A stretch of 64,000 nucleotides of DNA from Macrocystis pyrifera (Eukaryota > Sar > Phaeophyceae > Laminariales > Laminariaceae). This document shows, one piece after another, positions 11,704 to 22,935 of this stretch. The position numbers were made by a program, and so were the translations under genes. Location of the stretch: the NCBI GenBank assembly GCA_031763025.1, contig JASSKH010000006.1, positions 4,833,691-4,897,690 of the forward strand. Reading direction: 5' to 3'. The notes below the pieces were generated by a model. The model saw only the letters and a list, made by a program, of their open reading frames with translations. It searched no databases and was not told the DNA's origin. The stretch's first letter is position 1; each line of letters opens with the position of its first letter.

Positions 11704-12080
11704 CCCGGTACGTGGTCGCAGGACATGCTCCAATAATTCTGGAATGGAAGAATACCTCGGGAACGAACTGCGAAACAAAAAAAAACAAAGAATAATACAC
11801 ATGATAACTACTGAGAAGCACATATTCACTCCACAAAATAAAAAGTGAAGTCCGCCCACGTACGTATGCTACGGTACGCTCTACACGTACAGGCGCATAC
11901 GGTACGCTGTGCACGTACAGGCGTAGCCACAGAAACCGACAAGACCAGAAGAATAACAAAAATTCGGACTTGATTCGATTACTGATCATTTTGAGTGTTT
12001 TGGCTTGATTAATCATGAATATGTGATTAGAATCATCTGGTCGTGATTAAATCAGGAAAGTACAAGTTGATTGATAAAAT
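11704..12080. other. No gene; GATTA-rich end of possible outer element
   Basis: Starts with unique sequence containing a short duplication (GTACGCT...CACGTACAGGCG at about 11,873-11,925). From about 11,945 it is rich in TGATTA/TAATCA motifs. Similar motifs recur at 18,085-18,640, so both could be subterminal regions of one larger element holding everything between. No matching termini were found. Confidence 0.3.
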
Positions 12081-12415
12081 CGGGGGTGGACAGACCTTGA
12101 TAGTAGATCTTTATGGGGGTTTTGTGTTGGACGCCAGAAGCCGACCCTCCGACCCGAACCCTAACCCTAACCCGAACCCGAACCCTAATGCCAGTGGTCA
12201 GTGCCGGGATGCTGTGCTTGTTCAGACCCTAGGTTGGCTCGGCCGGCGTGGATGCTGAGCTTGGGAAGACTCTAGGTTGACTCGGGATGGCTCGGGATGC
12301 TGTGGCTGGGAAAGACTCGAAAGTTGATTAAGCCGCGTAAAACATACCCCTAGCCGATCAGAGTGCCTAATTAGCTACCCCAGGAAGATCTACTATCAAG
12401 GTTTGTCCACTACTG
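12081..12415. mobile_element. hAT-like MITE H4 with telomere-like core
   Basis: 335 bp flanked by a perfect 8-bp duplication GATAAAAT (12,073-12,080 and 12,416-12,423). The ends are about 30-bp inverted repeats sharing GTGGACARACCTTGATAGTA and GATCTT. The core contains a CCCTAA/CCCGAA tract at about 12,150-12,187. There is no coding capacity. Confidence 0.8.
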
Positions 12416-13106
12416 GATAAAATCATGATTATTTGCAAGGCTTATCACGGTAATCTCGCGGGACGGTAACGGCGGTAACGGCGGGACGGGACGGTAAAAC
12501 CGCCGTCAAAATCGTACCGCCGCCCCGTCCCGTCCCGTCCCGCCGACAAATTCCCCGACCGCCGTCAATTACCGTCCCGTCCCGCCGAGAAAATCTCTCC
12601 CGTTGAAAATTACCGTCCCGTCCCGCCGTGACTCCGTAAATTTACCGTCACGTCCCGCCGTGACACCGTAAAAATACCGTCCCGTCCCGCCGTTACTCCG
12701 TAATTTTACCGTCCCGTCCCGCCGTGACTCCGTGAATATACCGTCCCGTCCCGCCGTGACTCCGTAAATTTACCGTCCCGTCCCGCCGTGACTCCGTGAA
12801 TTTACCGTCCCGTCCCGCCAAAAAAAACTACACCGCTGTCACATACAGAATAGAACCTTTCCGCCGACAGAACTTGCCTCTATATGTCCAAGATACACTG
12901 ATGGTCGTCTGCTCCCGTGCACATGCCCACCACGAACTACGAAATTACGAAATTTCGAGTTCCACAAACATGAAAATAGAAATTAGTTTCATTTTCTATT
13001 TTGTGGCAGAAGCTGTGGTGCTGGTGTTCATGTATTTTCATTTACATAATTAACTGAAAGTATTAATCACAAATAAATCACGAAGTACGAATGTTGAAAA
13101 ATTCGT

Positions 13107-13512
13107 AACTGTGTGTGTGTGTGTTCTTCACATTAAACCGTTCATCTACTCGTCGACATCCAGCAAGCCCAGTGTCCGTGCTGATTCTTCACCCTAGAAA
13201 GATACGAGCTCTGTGGTCACAGACTACGACACAGAGATAACACACCGTAATGCATTAATAGCCTACGCAATACCACTAGGTACGGCCGACACAACATACA
13301 TACATACGCCAGCAACCAAAATACACCGTAAAGAAAGAGAAGCAACGAAGAAACCAAACCGAAAAATAACAAGAAAAAGAAAAAGAAAAGGAGAAGAATC
13401 CCAAATAAATAAATAAAAATGGGAAGCCAAAGCTCAGACACATAAATACTTACCCCGAGCATGAGCCAAAAGGGACGTGCAAGGGGAAAGATACGAGAAG
13501 GAAAAAGGGGAC
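13107..13512 (-). repeat. LINE 3'-end module B inserted in H5
   Basis: Minus-oriented module B with its AC-rich tail at the left end, lying inside the H5 transposon between the left array and the BED fragment. It is a 5'-truncated LINE insertion. Confidence 0.6.
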
Positions 13513-13608
13513 TATGCTACAAACTTGCGAATTACAAAATTTAGTTGATATCTGGTATTTTTTGTTTTTTTTTTTTCAATTTTTGTTTTTGTTTTTTCAT
13601 GAATCTTC

Positions 13609-14034
13609 ATGTTTAATATTTCCACGCGCAACACCTACCACAGCCACCAGTTGCCACGCACAAACACAGACCCCTCAACTCACGGCACGGACGCCATGGA
13701 TGCCTATCTCACGGGCGTGGTCGATCAACCAGTAGCGGCACTATCAGCACCACCGCGGCCACCACCTCCATCACCCACCACCTCCACCTCCACACCCACC
13801 AGCGCCACACCGCAAGCACAAACATCAGAACAGCCATCAGCTGGGACCGCAACAGCAGTGCTTGGGGCAGGGGTGGGAAGGAATCAGAAGACGCCGCCTG
13901 TGTGGCAATACTTCTCGGGGTTTGAGCCGCCGGTCGGGAAGAAAAACGTCAAGTGCACGGTGGTCACAAAGTTACCTGCCTCGGGACGACCCAAGAATGC
14001 TTCGGCTGGGGAGGTTATTTCGGTAGAATCATGA
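13609..14034 (+). pseudogene. hAT transposase first-exon fragment with BED finger
   Basis: Reads MDAYLTGVVDQPVAALSAPP, a Pro/Thr/Ser-rich linker, then VWQYFSGFEPPVGKKNVKC, which matches the start of a BED zinc finger (aromatic W..F followed by the first Cys). The frame then drifts without the expected H..H half, so it is truncated or frameshifted. It sits inside H5, as expected for a remnant of that element's own transposase. Catalytic and dimerisation domains are absent. Confidence 0.5.
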
Positions 14035-14648
14035 TATGTGGTATTTCTCAGCGCAAAACGTGGCGTGTACTTCGTGGTGTGCGTTCGCCGTGCCGATTTA
14101 ATGTGCGAGTATACTGCTGTATGATGGAAATGTGAAGAAAGTTCAGCTTTTTTTTTTCCCGGTTGTTCTGGAATACATAGGATAGGTGTTTTAATGATTA
14201 ACTCCCGTCACGTCTAGTTTTTCCTATACCGTCCCGTCCGGTCACGAAAAACTGCAGGTATCGTTCGGTCCCGCCGAGGAAAAAAATATTTACCGTCCCG
14301 TCCCGCCGAGGAAAAAAAATATTTACCGTCCCGTCCCGCCGAGGAAGAAAATATTTACCGTCCCGTCCCGCCGAGGAAAAAATTACTTACCGTCCCGTCC
14401 CGCCGAGGCAAAAAATATTTACCGTCCCGTCCCGCCGCGAAAAAAAAAAACCCGTTGAACTGTTACCGTCCCGTCCCGTCGAGAAATTATGCACCCGCTG
14501 TCCCGTCCCGCCCCGTCCCGCCGACTATTTTTCTCGTAATTTTACCGTCCCGTCCCGTCCCGCCGTCATTTTTTTTTTTTCCCGCCAAACAATAAAAAAC
14601 TGTCCCGTCCCGTCCCGTCACGATTCTCAGTCACTGTGATAAGCCTTG

Positions 14649-16165
14649 ATTATTTGATTATTGATCTAGAGAAATGGAAGGCGTTAGCATGCCGGGATAA
14701 TGTTATGGGCGGCTACGACACCACGACATCCGACCCGAGGGAACAACAGCACGCCCAGCACGCAGTTAGAGCAACTGAGCCACGGCAGTCGTGCTTTCTG
14801 CAATCGGGCTTTCTGCAATCGGGGTTTGTCAGTTGGAGTCATGAGGAACGCCGGCAAGCGCAAAGCAGCGGCGCCGAGGGCCGCAGTAGCGTCGACAATA
14901 GTCACGTATTGTTGGTTGAAGAACTACCTCAATCTTTGTTGCACTTGGGATAAACGTAACGCACTGCTTCTGGGCATCCGCCATCTGCCAAACCCCGTCT
15001 CCACGGTATGTGTACCCAATACCGGTGTACTGGCCCAGGCTATGCAGCTTTCTCAAACCAGTATTGGTACGATTTCGAGGGTGTGTTCCACGCACTTCTC
15101 CACACACTAACTCTGGTATTTCCGCTGGGGCACTAAGTCTTACCTGGTATGTCTGTAGTTGGTGAGCTTATATCGGCCCAAGGCGCATAAAATCATTCGA
15201 ACCGAGGTCGCCCAAACCTAAATCAATTTCTACCCTACTTCCCTCCGAAAAACTCAAAAATGGGGCATGAAAAAAAAAGTAATTTTAACCCAGGGCGCCT
15301 AAAACAAATATGGGGCGGAAAGAAAAACGCCGTTCGTATCGCCTTACAACTCGGAACCCAGAAAACATCTGAAACTATCAACACATATGTAACGAATACT
15401 TATTGTACTGCCTTGTGGAGTACAGTGACTCTGCCCCCTCCCCCCCCCCCCTCCCCCCTCGAAAAGCAGCAGCAGTTCGAAATTGCTCAAAATATACAAG
15501 GCATTAACACCTCGACTGCTGACCCTGAAGCAAGAAGTGATTCCTACGCCGCGGTTGAGTGCTCAAAATCTTCCGACACTACTACTATTATCCAGTTCAG
15601 AGGGCTCGGCCTCGTTCCATCGCGCAAAGGATGACTGGTTGAAATGCCCGCAAAAGATGCGTAACTGCAGAAAAGCCGGCCACTGGACACCGGCAATGTC
15701 CTGTGCGAAGGCCGCACACAACTCCATACACACCGTTGAATCAAGCCACGCCACGTCCGGCACTCCGTCGTCAAAGCTGCCGCCGGATATCATACCCTCA
15801 ACGGTGCCAATGGCGCGTATATAGCCAGTTTAAAGCGCGGTTGACAAGATGTCCCACTTAACGCTTGGCACTCGAATCCGTGGCACCCGTTTCCCATGAG
15901 CCGGGCCGTCATGTTCGGAGTGAGCTTGCGCCAACAGCCACCATCGGCAGTAGGTAGGGGGCGTTGTAGAGCACAACCACTTTCTCGCGCGGCAACCTTC
16001 GCGCAGCTGCACACGGCTGTGGCAGCGACGTTTCTTGGAGCTTTGTGGGTGTGTACCACTGCTGCTGTTTCCCATCTATGCTGTCCATGACAACGAGCAA
16101 TGCGGCGACCATTGTTCTTGCCATGCCAGGGGAAGCTTGCAGCAGTGCCACGGCGCTAAACGAAC
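14649..16165. other. No clear gene; possible hAT middle fragment
   Basis: Several short frames, none recognised with confidence. On the minus strand at about 15,563-15,793 the frame contains LQLRIFCGHFNQSSFARWNE, loosely like the region of hAT transposases before the TRW motif, but no TRW..ST follows. A C-rich tract lies at about 15,437-15,457. Confidence 0.25.
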
Positions 16166-17475
16166 ACACCCTGGACAATATTGGGTTCAGGTCAAAAGGC
16201 AATCGATAGCTTCCTATAATATGCCAATGGCAGGGCTATTGATGCTCGCTATAGATATCGATTGGCACTTTTTAGAAGCCTATTTTCTGGCCAATAGCGT
16301 AGTGTACCTATCGATCTGAACACATTGGTCAAGGATCATATTAATACATTGGTCAAGGAAATAGGTATCAATCGACAAAACCAGACCCTTATCTTAAAAA
16401 CAATAGGCTATTGCACAAAATTCGCTGAGTACATTGACAAAATATATAGATATCGATTGCTACGTCTCTGAACACATTGGTAAAATAGTCGGTTGTCGAT
16501 AAACAAATTAAACATACCTATCCTAAGAAAAAAAACCTTGTTCGTACCTGTTATTGCTCTGAATCTATCAGTCAAATATCTGTATCAGTCAAATAAGTAG
16601 GCGTCGATAGACAATTTCACCCTCCCGCCACAGGAGACAATAGATATCGATATATCGATATGTAATACCCCAACCTATCGACAGACCAATAGGCATGTTC
16701 AACAGGCAATATTGTCGAAGGTGCCGCGCATTGTGGCGTGGTATCTTCGATAGGTTCGTGGCTAAGACACCACCAGTTCGTATACTATAGAGCGTAATAA
16801 ACTACGCGGCGCGCCCGGTCAGGTTCGCGCAGCATCCCCATATCCGGCGCTGTCTATCGTTGTTGTACCCGAAGAGCTTGAGTTGGATGGTCTTTCGCAA
16901 CAAGATGGTGTGAGGCTCGAGCCTGTAGTGTTCTAGACCGACATGTTTGTGTGCTGTGTATTGATAATATAGTTTCTTCCTGGATGATACCATATTTAAT
17001 AGGCTATCGGACCAACAACAGGTCGGAGACGATGGGTATCGACACCCATTCTGCATTGTGAGCCACAAAATGGGTTGGTTTCGGGGTATATCGATAGGCA
17101 TTGAAAGCAGCAATAGGACAGGGGCAGCGGCCACAAAAAAGCCTATTGTGCATCCGATAGGAGTGTGAAGGTGCCTATCGATCGTTATGTTGGACACCAA
17201 TATAGTTTGAAAACAATCCTCCAATAGGCTATCGTACCAGTAATACATTTGCATCGGCATCTATCGATGTGTATTGATAAAACGAGAGGTTTTTTTGCAG
17301 TGATATTGATCAATGCCAAATATTGCTCCATTCAGTAGGCTTGCAATAATGTCGATCAATACCTATTGCTCAATTAATTAGGTCTGCAAGTGTGTCCATC
17401 CATAAATATTGGTTTTTGTAACTCGTTTGCAAGGGTATATTGTCATACCTATCTCAAGAATGATAGCCTACTGTA

Positions 17476-17509
<34 letters not shown>

Positions 17510-18078
17510 CCATCACTTTTACTTCCCAGCCCACTCGTAGGAGGTTTTACCCTCGACGATCTTCTGGACAAGCCGTGGTCACAGGTGTCGTCCCTTCTCC
17601 CCCCCGGTACGTGCCTTTATTTTTTGTCGCGCATAGGGTTCAGCATTCCCACTGCTCGTCGATTTTCATCGAATGTAGCCAACTCACGCTTTCGCGCTTT
17701 CCGCTTATCAATTTTTTATGCAAGAAAAAGTCCCTACGAGCATGCACTCGGTGGGACTTGAACCCACGAAATTGATCTTGACAGGCACGCGGACCACCTA
17801 CCAAGCCACCGGGGACGCCGGCAACCTACCTATTGCTCTGAACCTATTGGTCAAATAAATTTATATCGATATGTTGATAGACAAATCCACATAATAGATA
17901 CCTATCCTAAAAACAATAGCCCATTAAATATTGCTCTGAACTTATTGATCAACTATACGGCTATCGATACACACTTTCATATTTCTATTGCAGAGGGCAA
18001 TATGATACGTGCAATACCCCAACCAATTGACAGACCAATAGGCATGTTCTATACCAGGTAGGCTATTGTCCAGGGTGT
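16166..18078. mobile_element. Candidate TIR element H7, CAATAGG/ATCGATA-rich
   Basis: A perfect 15-bp inverted repeat ACACCCTGGACAATA bounds the region (16,166-16,180 and 18,064-18,078). The interior is full of CCTATTG/CAATAGG and TATCGATA motifs on both strands, like the motif-dense shoulders of H2, H3 and H5. A SINE is inserted at 17,479-17,820. I could not find a matching 8-bp flank, so class assignment is tentative. No coding region was recognised. Confidence 0.5.
17479..17820 (-). repeat. tRNA-derived SINE, full-length, best-preserved head
   Basis: Complete minus-strand copy with a poly-T run (tail) of 29 nt at its left end. In the head, the T-arm is a perfect 5-bp stem around TTCAAGT (17,751-17,767), which supports origin from a tRNA. 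It is inserted in the CAATAGG-rich element H7. Confidence 0.75.
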
Positions 18079-18640
18079 ATATATTTACGGAGTAAAATAT
18101 TAATCAGTTACTTTCAGAAATAACCAACAATAATCACCAAATTTGGTTGATTGATTAACCATGATTACGGCCTCGGCTATCCCAGCACGGCGTGCGTCTA
18201 CATCCGCTTGCACAGCAGCTACAGCAGCATGAGCATTCGCCTCAGCTTTTGTGCAGCAAACCTCGCAGCCTGCGCCTCGCGCGCAATAGTAGGCGCATTG
18301 GCCGTGGCCTCCGGCGACTTGCTCTCGTCGGACATCCCGAACTCAAACTAGTCTCACACCTTGGACCTGTAGCTCTGCCTCCGCTTCACTGCGCTGATAC
18401 GTGTAGGTTGCGGCTACGTGCCAGACAAGGTGTGTTTACCAAGGGCTACGATTCATGCTACCATGAATCACCGCAGTCATCTGATTGGCTTGAACTTCTT
18501 ACGTACGTACAAAACTCACATTCTCTCATTCTTCCGAGAATATTCTGCATAATCAAAATAGCCACGAAAATATAATCATGTGAACCGAAAGAGTAATCAC
18601 GGTTTAAAAACGTGATTAATGATGATAATTTTTGTTCATT
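18079..18640 (-). pseudogene. GATTA-rich region with possible hAT N-terminus
   Basis: TGATTA/TAATCA motifs mark both edges. On the minus strand a frame from about 18,338 begins MSDESKSPEATANAPT and continues Ala-rich after a frame change. It resembles the N-terminal frame within H1 (MSDRSSDDSVQQVAKPP). This may be the transposase start of an outer hAT-like element. No ends or zinc finger were found. Confidence 0.25.
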
Positions 18641-18998
18641 ACCAACCCGACCGATCGTATAATACGCACACGAAAAAGTATTTATGAATGTCTGGGGAGT
18701 AGATTTCGCGATCTGAGCTCGGTTCTTGTTTAGTAGGGTGTTTTGACATAAAAATTGCGTTGCGCGGTCTGCAATTCAGAATCGTCGTCCACAATCGAGA
18801 AATTTCCAGAAATTCCTGTTTCGACGCAAACGTGGCCCAGGCAGTCTCGGCCCGGTGGGAGGAACGAGTGCGTAGACCCACTGGAAGCAATACGTATATA
18901 GAATACAATATGGTATCCCACAGAACACCGATGAGCATGCTGACCACGTCCTTTCCGACCTTTCGCAGCTAACCTCGACGTTTCCGACGACCAAATAT
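18641..18998. other. No gene recognised
   Basis: Unique sequence downstream (on the minus strand) of the MFS-like exon. Short minus-strand frames exist, but I could not identify the continuation of the transporter. Confidence 0.3.
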
Positions 18999-19057
18999 CT
19001 ACCAGCGGAACCGACGAACAGACACGAAACCGTGCAGCAAGGACCAACGAAATACAT

Positions 19058-19250
19058 ACTGATCTTCAGTCTCACCGGCCTCGTCCTTGTCATCAACAAC
19101 GCCGAGATACTCCACCATGAAACCCGCGTAGGAGAAGACACTCATCTGGACGACCAGGTTACTGACCAGGCTTGCCAGGATTGCCGCCATGGGCAAATAC
19201 GGGAACGGCGCCATGATATGCGCCCCCTTGTGGAGCGAACGTCTTGGCAA
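19058..19250 (-). pseudogene. Orphan first exon of a probable MFS transporter
   Basis: The frame reads MAPFPYLPMAAILASL, a hydrophobic helix, then SYAGFMVEYLGVVDDKDEAG. A first membrane helix followed by FMVEYLG..DKDEAG resembles the start of major facilitator proteins of the zinc-induced-facilitator type, where GYYAG usually follows. The frame meets a good donor (GCCG, then GTGAGA) right after DEAG. No following exon was recognised within 500 bp. It could be the end of a real host gene or a captured exon. The nearest ATG within the frame gives MAPFPYLP; a longer start (MPRRSLHKGA) is possible. Confidence 0.4.
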
Positions 19251-19269
19251 ATGCGATTCGACTGATGAC

Positions 19270-19632
19270 TTAAAGTAGCTGTCTGTGTTGCCGTAAATCC
19301 AAGGCCGGGAGTGGCCTTGTGTGTGTTCTTGTGTTCTTACATTAAACCCGTATTTCTACCCGTCGACATCCAGCACAACCAGAGTGCGTAAGCGTTGATT
19401 GCTACTACGGTAAGTGATCACGGTTTTAGCTGAAAACATTCAAGTTTTTATACGTGGTTTCACTCTTTGACACGTAGTTTCACACAAAATCTGATATTGT
19501 TTGTGGTGTCTGCTGTGTTCTTCACACACCACGACATCCAGCACAACCATAGCAGTGTCCGTGCTGGTTTTTCAATAATAGAGAGATTCGAACAAGTCAC
19601 AAAACTACGGCAGATAGAAGCGTATGACGCGT
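19270..19632. other. No gene; fragments of LINE shared end
   Basis: Two partial copies of the shared LINE end (about 19,330-19,385 and 19,515-19,600) separated by unique AT-rich sequence. Confidence 0.4.
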
Positions 19633-20990
19633 ATCCGCCGTGGGTGGTGTCCAAGGGAATGGGGGGAGGACGGGCAACAAGAGGAGTAGCAGAAAACCCA
19701 ACCAAGGGAGTGCGGAGAGGGGGTGGAAGAGGAGTAGAAGGGAAACTGCAGTGGACGAAAGTAGGAAGGATATAGTAGATAAGGTAGCCAGGTAACCGGG
19801 CAGACTAAGAAGTAGAACATGCCTATACTACTCGTACCACCAACTAGTGCAGCTGGTTCGAACGTGGTCTTCGTTTGTCTTCCTGTTGGTTTTTTGTATT
19901 TTTGTTTCATTTTATTTTCTTCTTTTGCGCTGACCCTATGTGATTTTCATTATAGTTTCTTTCTCTTCCTTCTCCGAGTACTAAGAGTCTAGTGGCCTGG
20001 GTGGATGACGAGTCTGCTTCGCGTGTTTCGTATTGTCTGACGCCGAGGGGCCGGGCATAGTTAACGAACGCTGAACGATGGTGGCAGACAGGGTAGCAAG
20101 GTACCAGGCGGACCAGCGATGAGACCCTGGCTGTGCTACTCGTACCATAAACTGCTGCCGCTACCTGGAGGATGCTTTGTGATTTGTTTGGTTTGCCTGT
20201 TAGTTTTCCCTTGGTTCTTAGTCTTTCTCTGTTGACGACTATGAATAGTGGTGTTTGCTTCTTTTTCCTTTTTTTTGTAGCTCCTTCTTTTCAAGTGTCT
20301 GCCAGATCCCCTGCGGGAGGGATACGATGGTTTGTTGCTATATATAGTTTTTTTTTTTTTTTTTACTCATCACTTTCACTTTCCAGCCTAATTCGTAAGA
20401 GGTGTTACCCTCGACGACCTTCTGGACAAGCCGTTGTCACAGGTGTCTTCCCTTCTCCCCCCGGTACGTGCCTTTATTTTTTATCGCGCATAGGGTTCAG
20501 CATTCCCACTGCTCGTCGATTTTCATCGAATGTAGCTAACTCACGCTCTCGCGCTTTCCGCTAATCAATCTCTTTAATGCAAGAAACAGCCCCTACGAGC
20601 ATGCACTCGGTGAGACTCGAAGCCACGAAATTGATCTTGACAGGCACGCGGACCACCTACCAAGCCACCGGGGACGCCGTATAAAAATATACTCGTACCA
20701 GGTATTATTTGTTTCTTTTGTCTTGTTTCTTTTTCCCTTTCGAATTGTCTTGTGTTGTTCTGTGTTTCCTCTTTGTTTCGTTTTAGTTTCTGTAGGTCAT
20801 GGAATGTGTATGTCGTGCCTGTCGTACGCAGTAAGATGACATGTTGTTGTTTGTTGTTTTCTTCACATTAAACCGTTCTTTTTACCCGTCGACATCCAGC
20901 ACAACCAGTGTCCATGCCGATTCTTCAATCCTAGAGAGATACAAGTTATGTGGTCACAAAGCTACGCCACGGAGATACTACGTTGCCACG
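19632..20990 (+). repeat. LINE 3' end plus module A, split by a SINE
   Basis: Begins with the C-terminal tail of the LINE frame (about 19,632-19,806) and continues into module A on the plus strand. Module A is interrupted by the SINE at 20,348-20,679 and resumes to about 20,990. No intact gene. Confidence 0.6.
20348..20679 (-). repeat. tRNA-derived SINE nested in module A
   Basis: Full-length minus copy with a T run at its left end and the tRNA-like head at its right. Flanking sequence on both sides is continuous module A (compare 22,340-22,410), so this SINE is younger than that LINE copy. Confidence 0.75.
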
Positions 20991-21012
20991 TATGCCATGC
21001 AATGCCGCGTCC

Positions 21013-21440
21013 CCGGTGTGTGTTTGTGTGTTCTTCACATTAAACCGTTCTTCTACTCGTCGGCATCCAGCAAGCCCAGTGTCCGTGCTGATTCTTCACC
21101 CTAGAAAGATACGAGCTCTGTGGTCACAGACTACGACACAGAGATAACACACCGTAATGCATTAATAGCCTACGCAATACCATGCCTTCGCACTAGGTGC
21201 GGCCGACACAACATACATACATACGCCAGCAACCAAAATACACCATAAAGAAAGAGAAGCAACGAAGAAACCAAACCAAAAAAGAACAAGAAAAAAAAAA
21301 AAAGAAAAGGAGAAGAATCCCAAATAAATAAATAAAATGGGAAGCCAAAGCTCAGACACATACATACTTACCCAGAGAATGAGCCAAAAGGGACGTGCAA
21401 GGGGAAAGCTACGAGAAGGAAAAAGGGGACTATGCATCCC
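21013..21440 (-). repeat. LINE 3'-end module B
   Basis: Minus copy lying directly downstream of the LINE C-terminus at 21,612-21,839. This is direct support that module B is that family's 3' untranslated region. Confidence 0.6.
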
Positions 21441-21611
21441 GGTGAACACTTAACTAAGTAAAAAGAGCAGTAGTGAGTGGGCCAAAATACGCTCGTCACC
21501 CACCCACTATGTAGTTCTTTTTTCATAAGGATAAGAAGGGAAAAAAATCAAAATGCATACCGAACGGCCGCAGCAGTTGGCGGTACGAGTACCAAAGAAA
21601 AGTCCAACCTA

Positions 21612-21900
21612 TTAGTCGGCCTGGTACCTTGCTACCCTATCTGCGGTCTCTCTGCTACTCTCTTCTACCGCGGTTTCCCTGCTACTCCTCCTGTTCCCCC
21701 CCCTGCCCCCATACACTTGTACGGTGTTCCTTCTACCCCTCCTGCTGTTACCCCTACCCCCATTCCCTCTGACACTACCTGCAGCGGATGCACGGCGCTG
21801 TCTACTCATCTTTGACTCAGCCTCGTGCCACCTGCCCATGAACTGTTCAGCTGCTTCGAGGATTCCCCGGTACCACTTTCCCGTCTGTTTTGCTGCAGTG
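21612..21900 (-). pseudogene. LINE C-terminal fragment
   Basis: Encodes the last part of the LINE protein: FMGRW-like [20 protein letters not shown], an Arg/Gly-rich linker, and the ending ADRVARYQAD. It closely matches 10,370-10,646. The RT core is missing because a SINE starts at 21,912. Confidence 0.65.
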
Positions 21901-21911
21901 GGCCACAGTGT

Positions 21912-22219
21912 GGTAGGTGGTCCGCGAGCCTATCAAGATCAATTTCGTGAGTTCGAGTCTCACCGAGTGCATGCTCGTAGGGACTTTTTCTTGCAGAAAA
22001 TTAATTAGCGGAAAGCGCGAGAGCGTGAGTTAGCTGTACATTCGATGAAAGTGGACGAGCAGTGGGAATGCTGAACCCTATGCGTGATAAAAACTAAAGG
22101 CACATATCGGGGAGGAGAAGGGACGACACCTGTGACCACGGCTTGTCCAGAAGATCGTCGAGGGTAAAACCTCCTACGAGTGGGCTGGAAAGTAAAAGTG
22201 ATGAAAAAAACAAAAACAA
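21912..22219 (+). repeat. SINE, slightly 5'-truncated, joined to LINE
   Basis: Lacks the first 20 bases or so of the head, starting at GGTAGGTGGTCCGCG, and ends in an A-rich tail. It abuts the LINE C-terminal fragment directly. Confidence 0.65.
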
Positions 22220-22900
22220 AATGTCATCATACTGCGTACGACCGGCACGAGATACACATAGCATGACCTAGAGAAACTAAAACGAAACAAAGAGGAAAAA
22301 AAAACCGAAACAAAGACAGTTCGAAAGAGAAAAAGAAACAAGACAAAAGAAACAAATATATACCTTGTACGAGTATATGTATACCAGTACAGTATATAGC
22401 AACAAACCATCGTGTCCCTCTCGCAGAGGATCTGGCAGACACTTGAAAAGAACGAGCTACAAAAAAAAGGAAAAATAAGAAAACACCACTATTCATAGTC
22501 GTCAACGGAGAAAGACTAAGAACCAAGGTAAAAATAACAGGCAAACCAAACAAAGCACAAAGCATCCTCCAGGTAGCGGCAGCAGTTTATGGTACGAGTA
22601 GCACAGCCAGGGTCTCCCTGCTGGCCCGCTTGGTACCTTGCTACCCTGTCTGCCACCATCATCGTCCAGCGTTCGTCAACTATGCCCGGCCCCTCGGCGT
22701 CAGACAACGAAACAAGCAAAGCAGGCTCGTCATCCACCCACGCCACACGACTCCTTCAAGAAGGCTTATGACTCGGAGAAAAGATGAGAAAGAAAATGTA
22801 TTGAAAATCACATAGGGTCAGCGCACAGAAGAAAATATAATGAAACAAAAATAAACAAAAACAACAGAGGAAGACAAGGAAGGGAAGACCACGTTCGCAC
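22220..22900 (-). repeat. LINE module A
   Basis: Minus-oriented 3' module lying downstream of the LINE RT fragment at 22.9-23.76 kb, in the same order as at 3.6-6.0 kb. Confidence 0.6.
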
Positions 22901-22935
22901 CAGCTGCACCAGTTGGTGGTACGAGTAGTATAGGC

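Larger units (their letters stand above)
12436..14648. mobile_element. hAT-like DNA transposon H5, CCGTCCCG-array type
   Basis: 2,213 bp flanked by a perfect 8-bp duplication ATTATTTG (12,428-12,435 and 14,649-14,656). Terminal inverted repeat CAAGGCTTATCAC is followed by a similar RGTRAYT stretch. Both shoulders (12,450-12,830 and 14,210-14,625) are arrays of CCGTCCCGTCCCGCCG units with A/T-rich spacers. The interior holds a BED-finger coding fragment and an inserted LINE module B. It lies 20 bp from H4 in the same GATTA-rich sequence. Confidence 0.8.

Noticed and set aside
16600-17400. CRISPR-like or recombinase-site array from repeated ATCGATA
   Set aside because: Spacing is irregular, words occur on both strands and the context is a eukaryotic TIR element.
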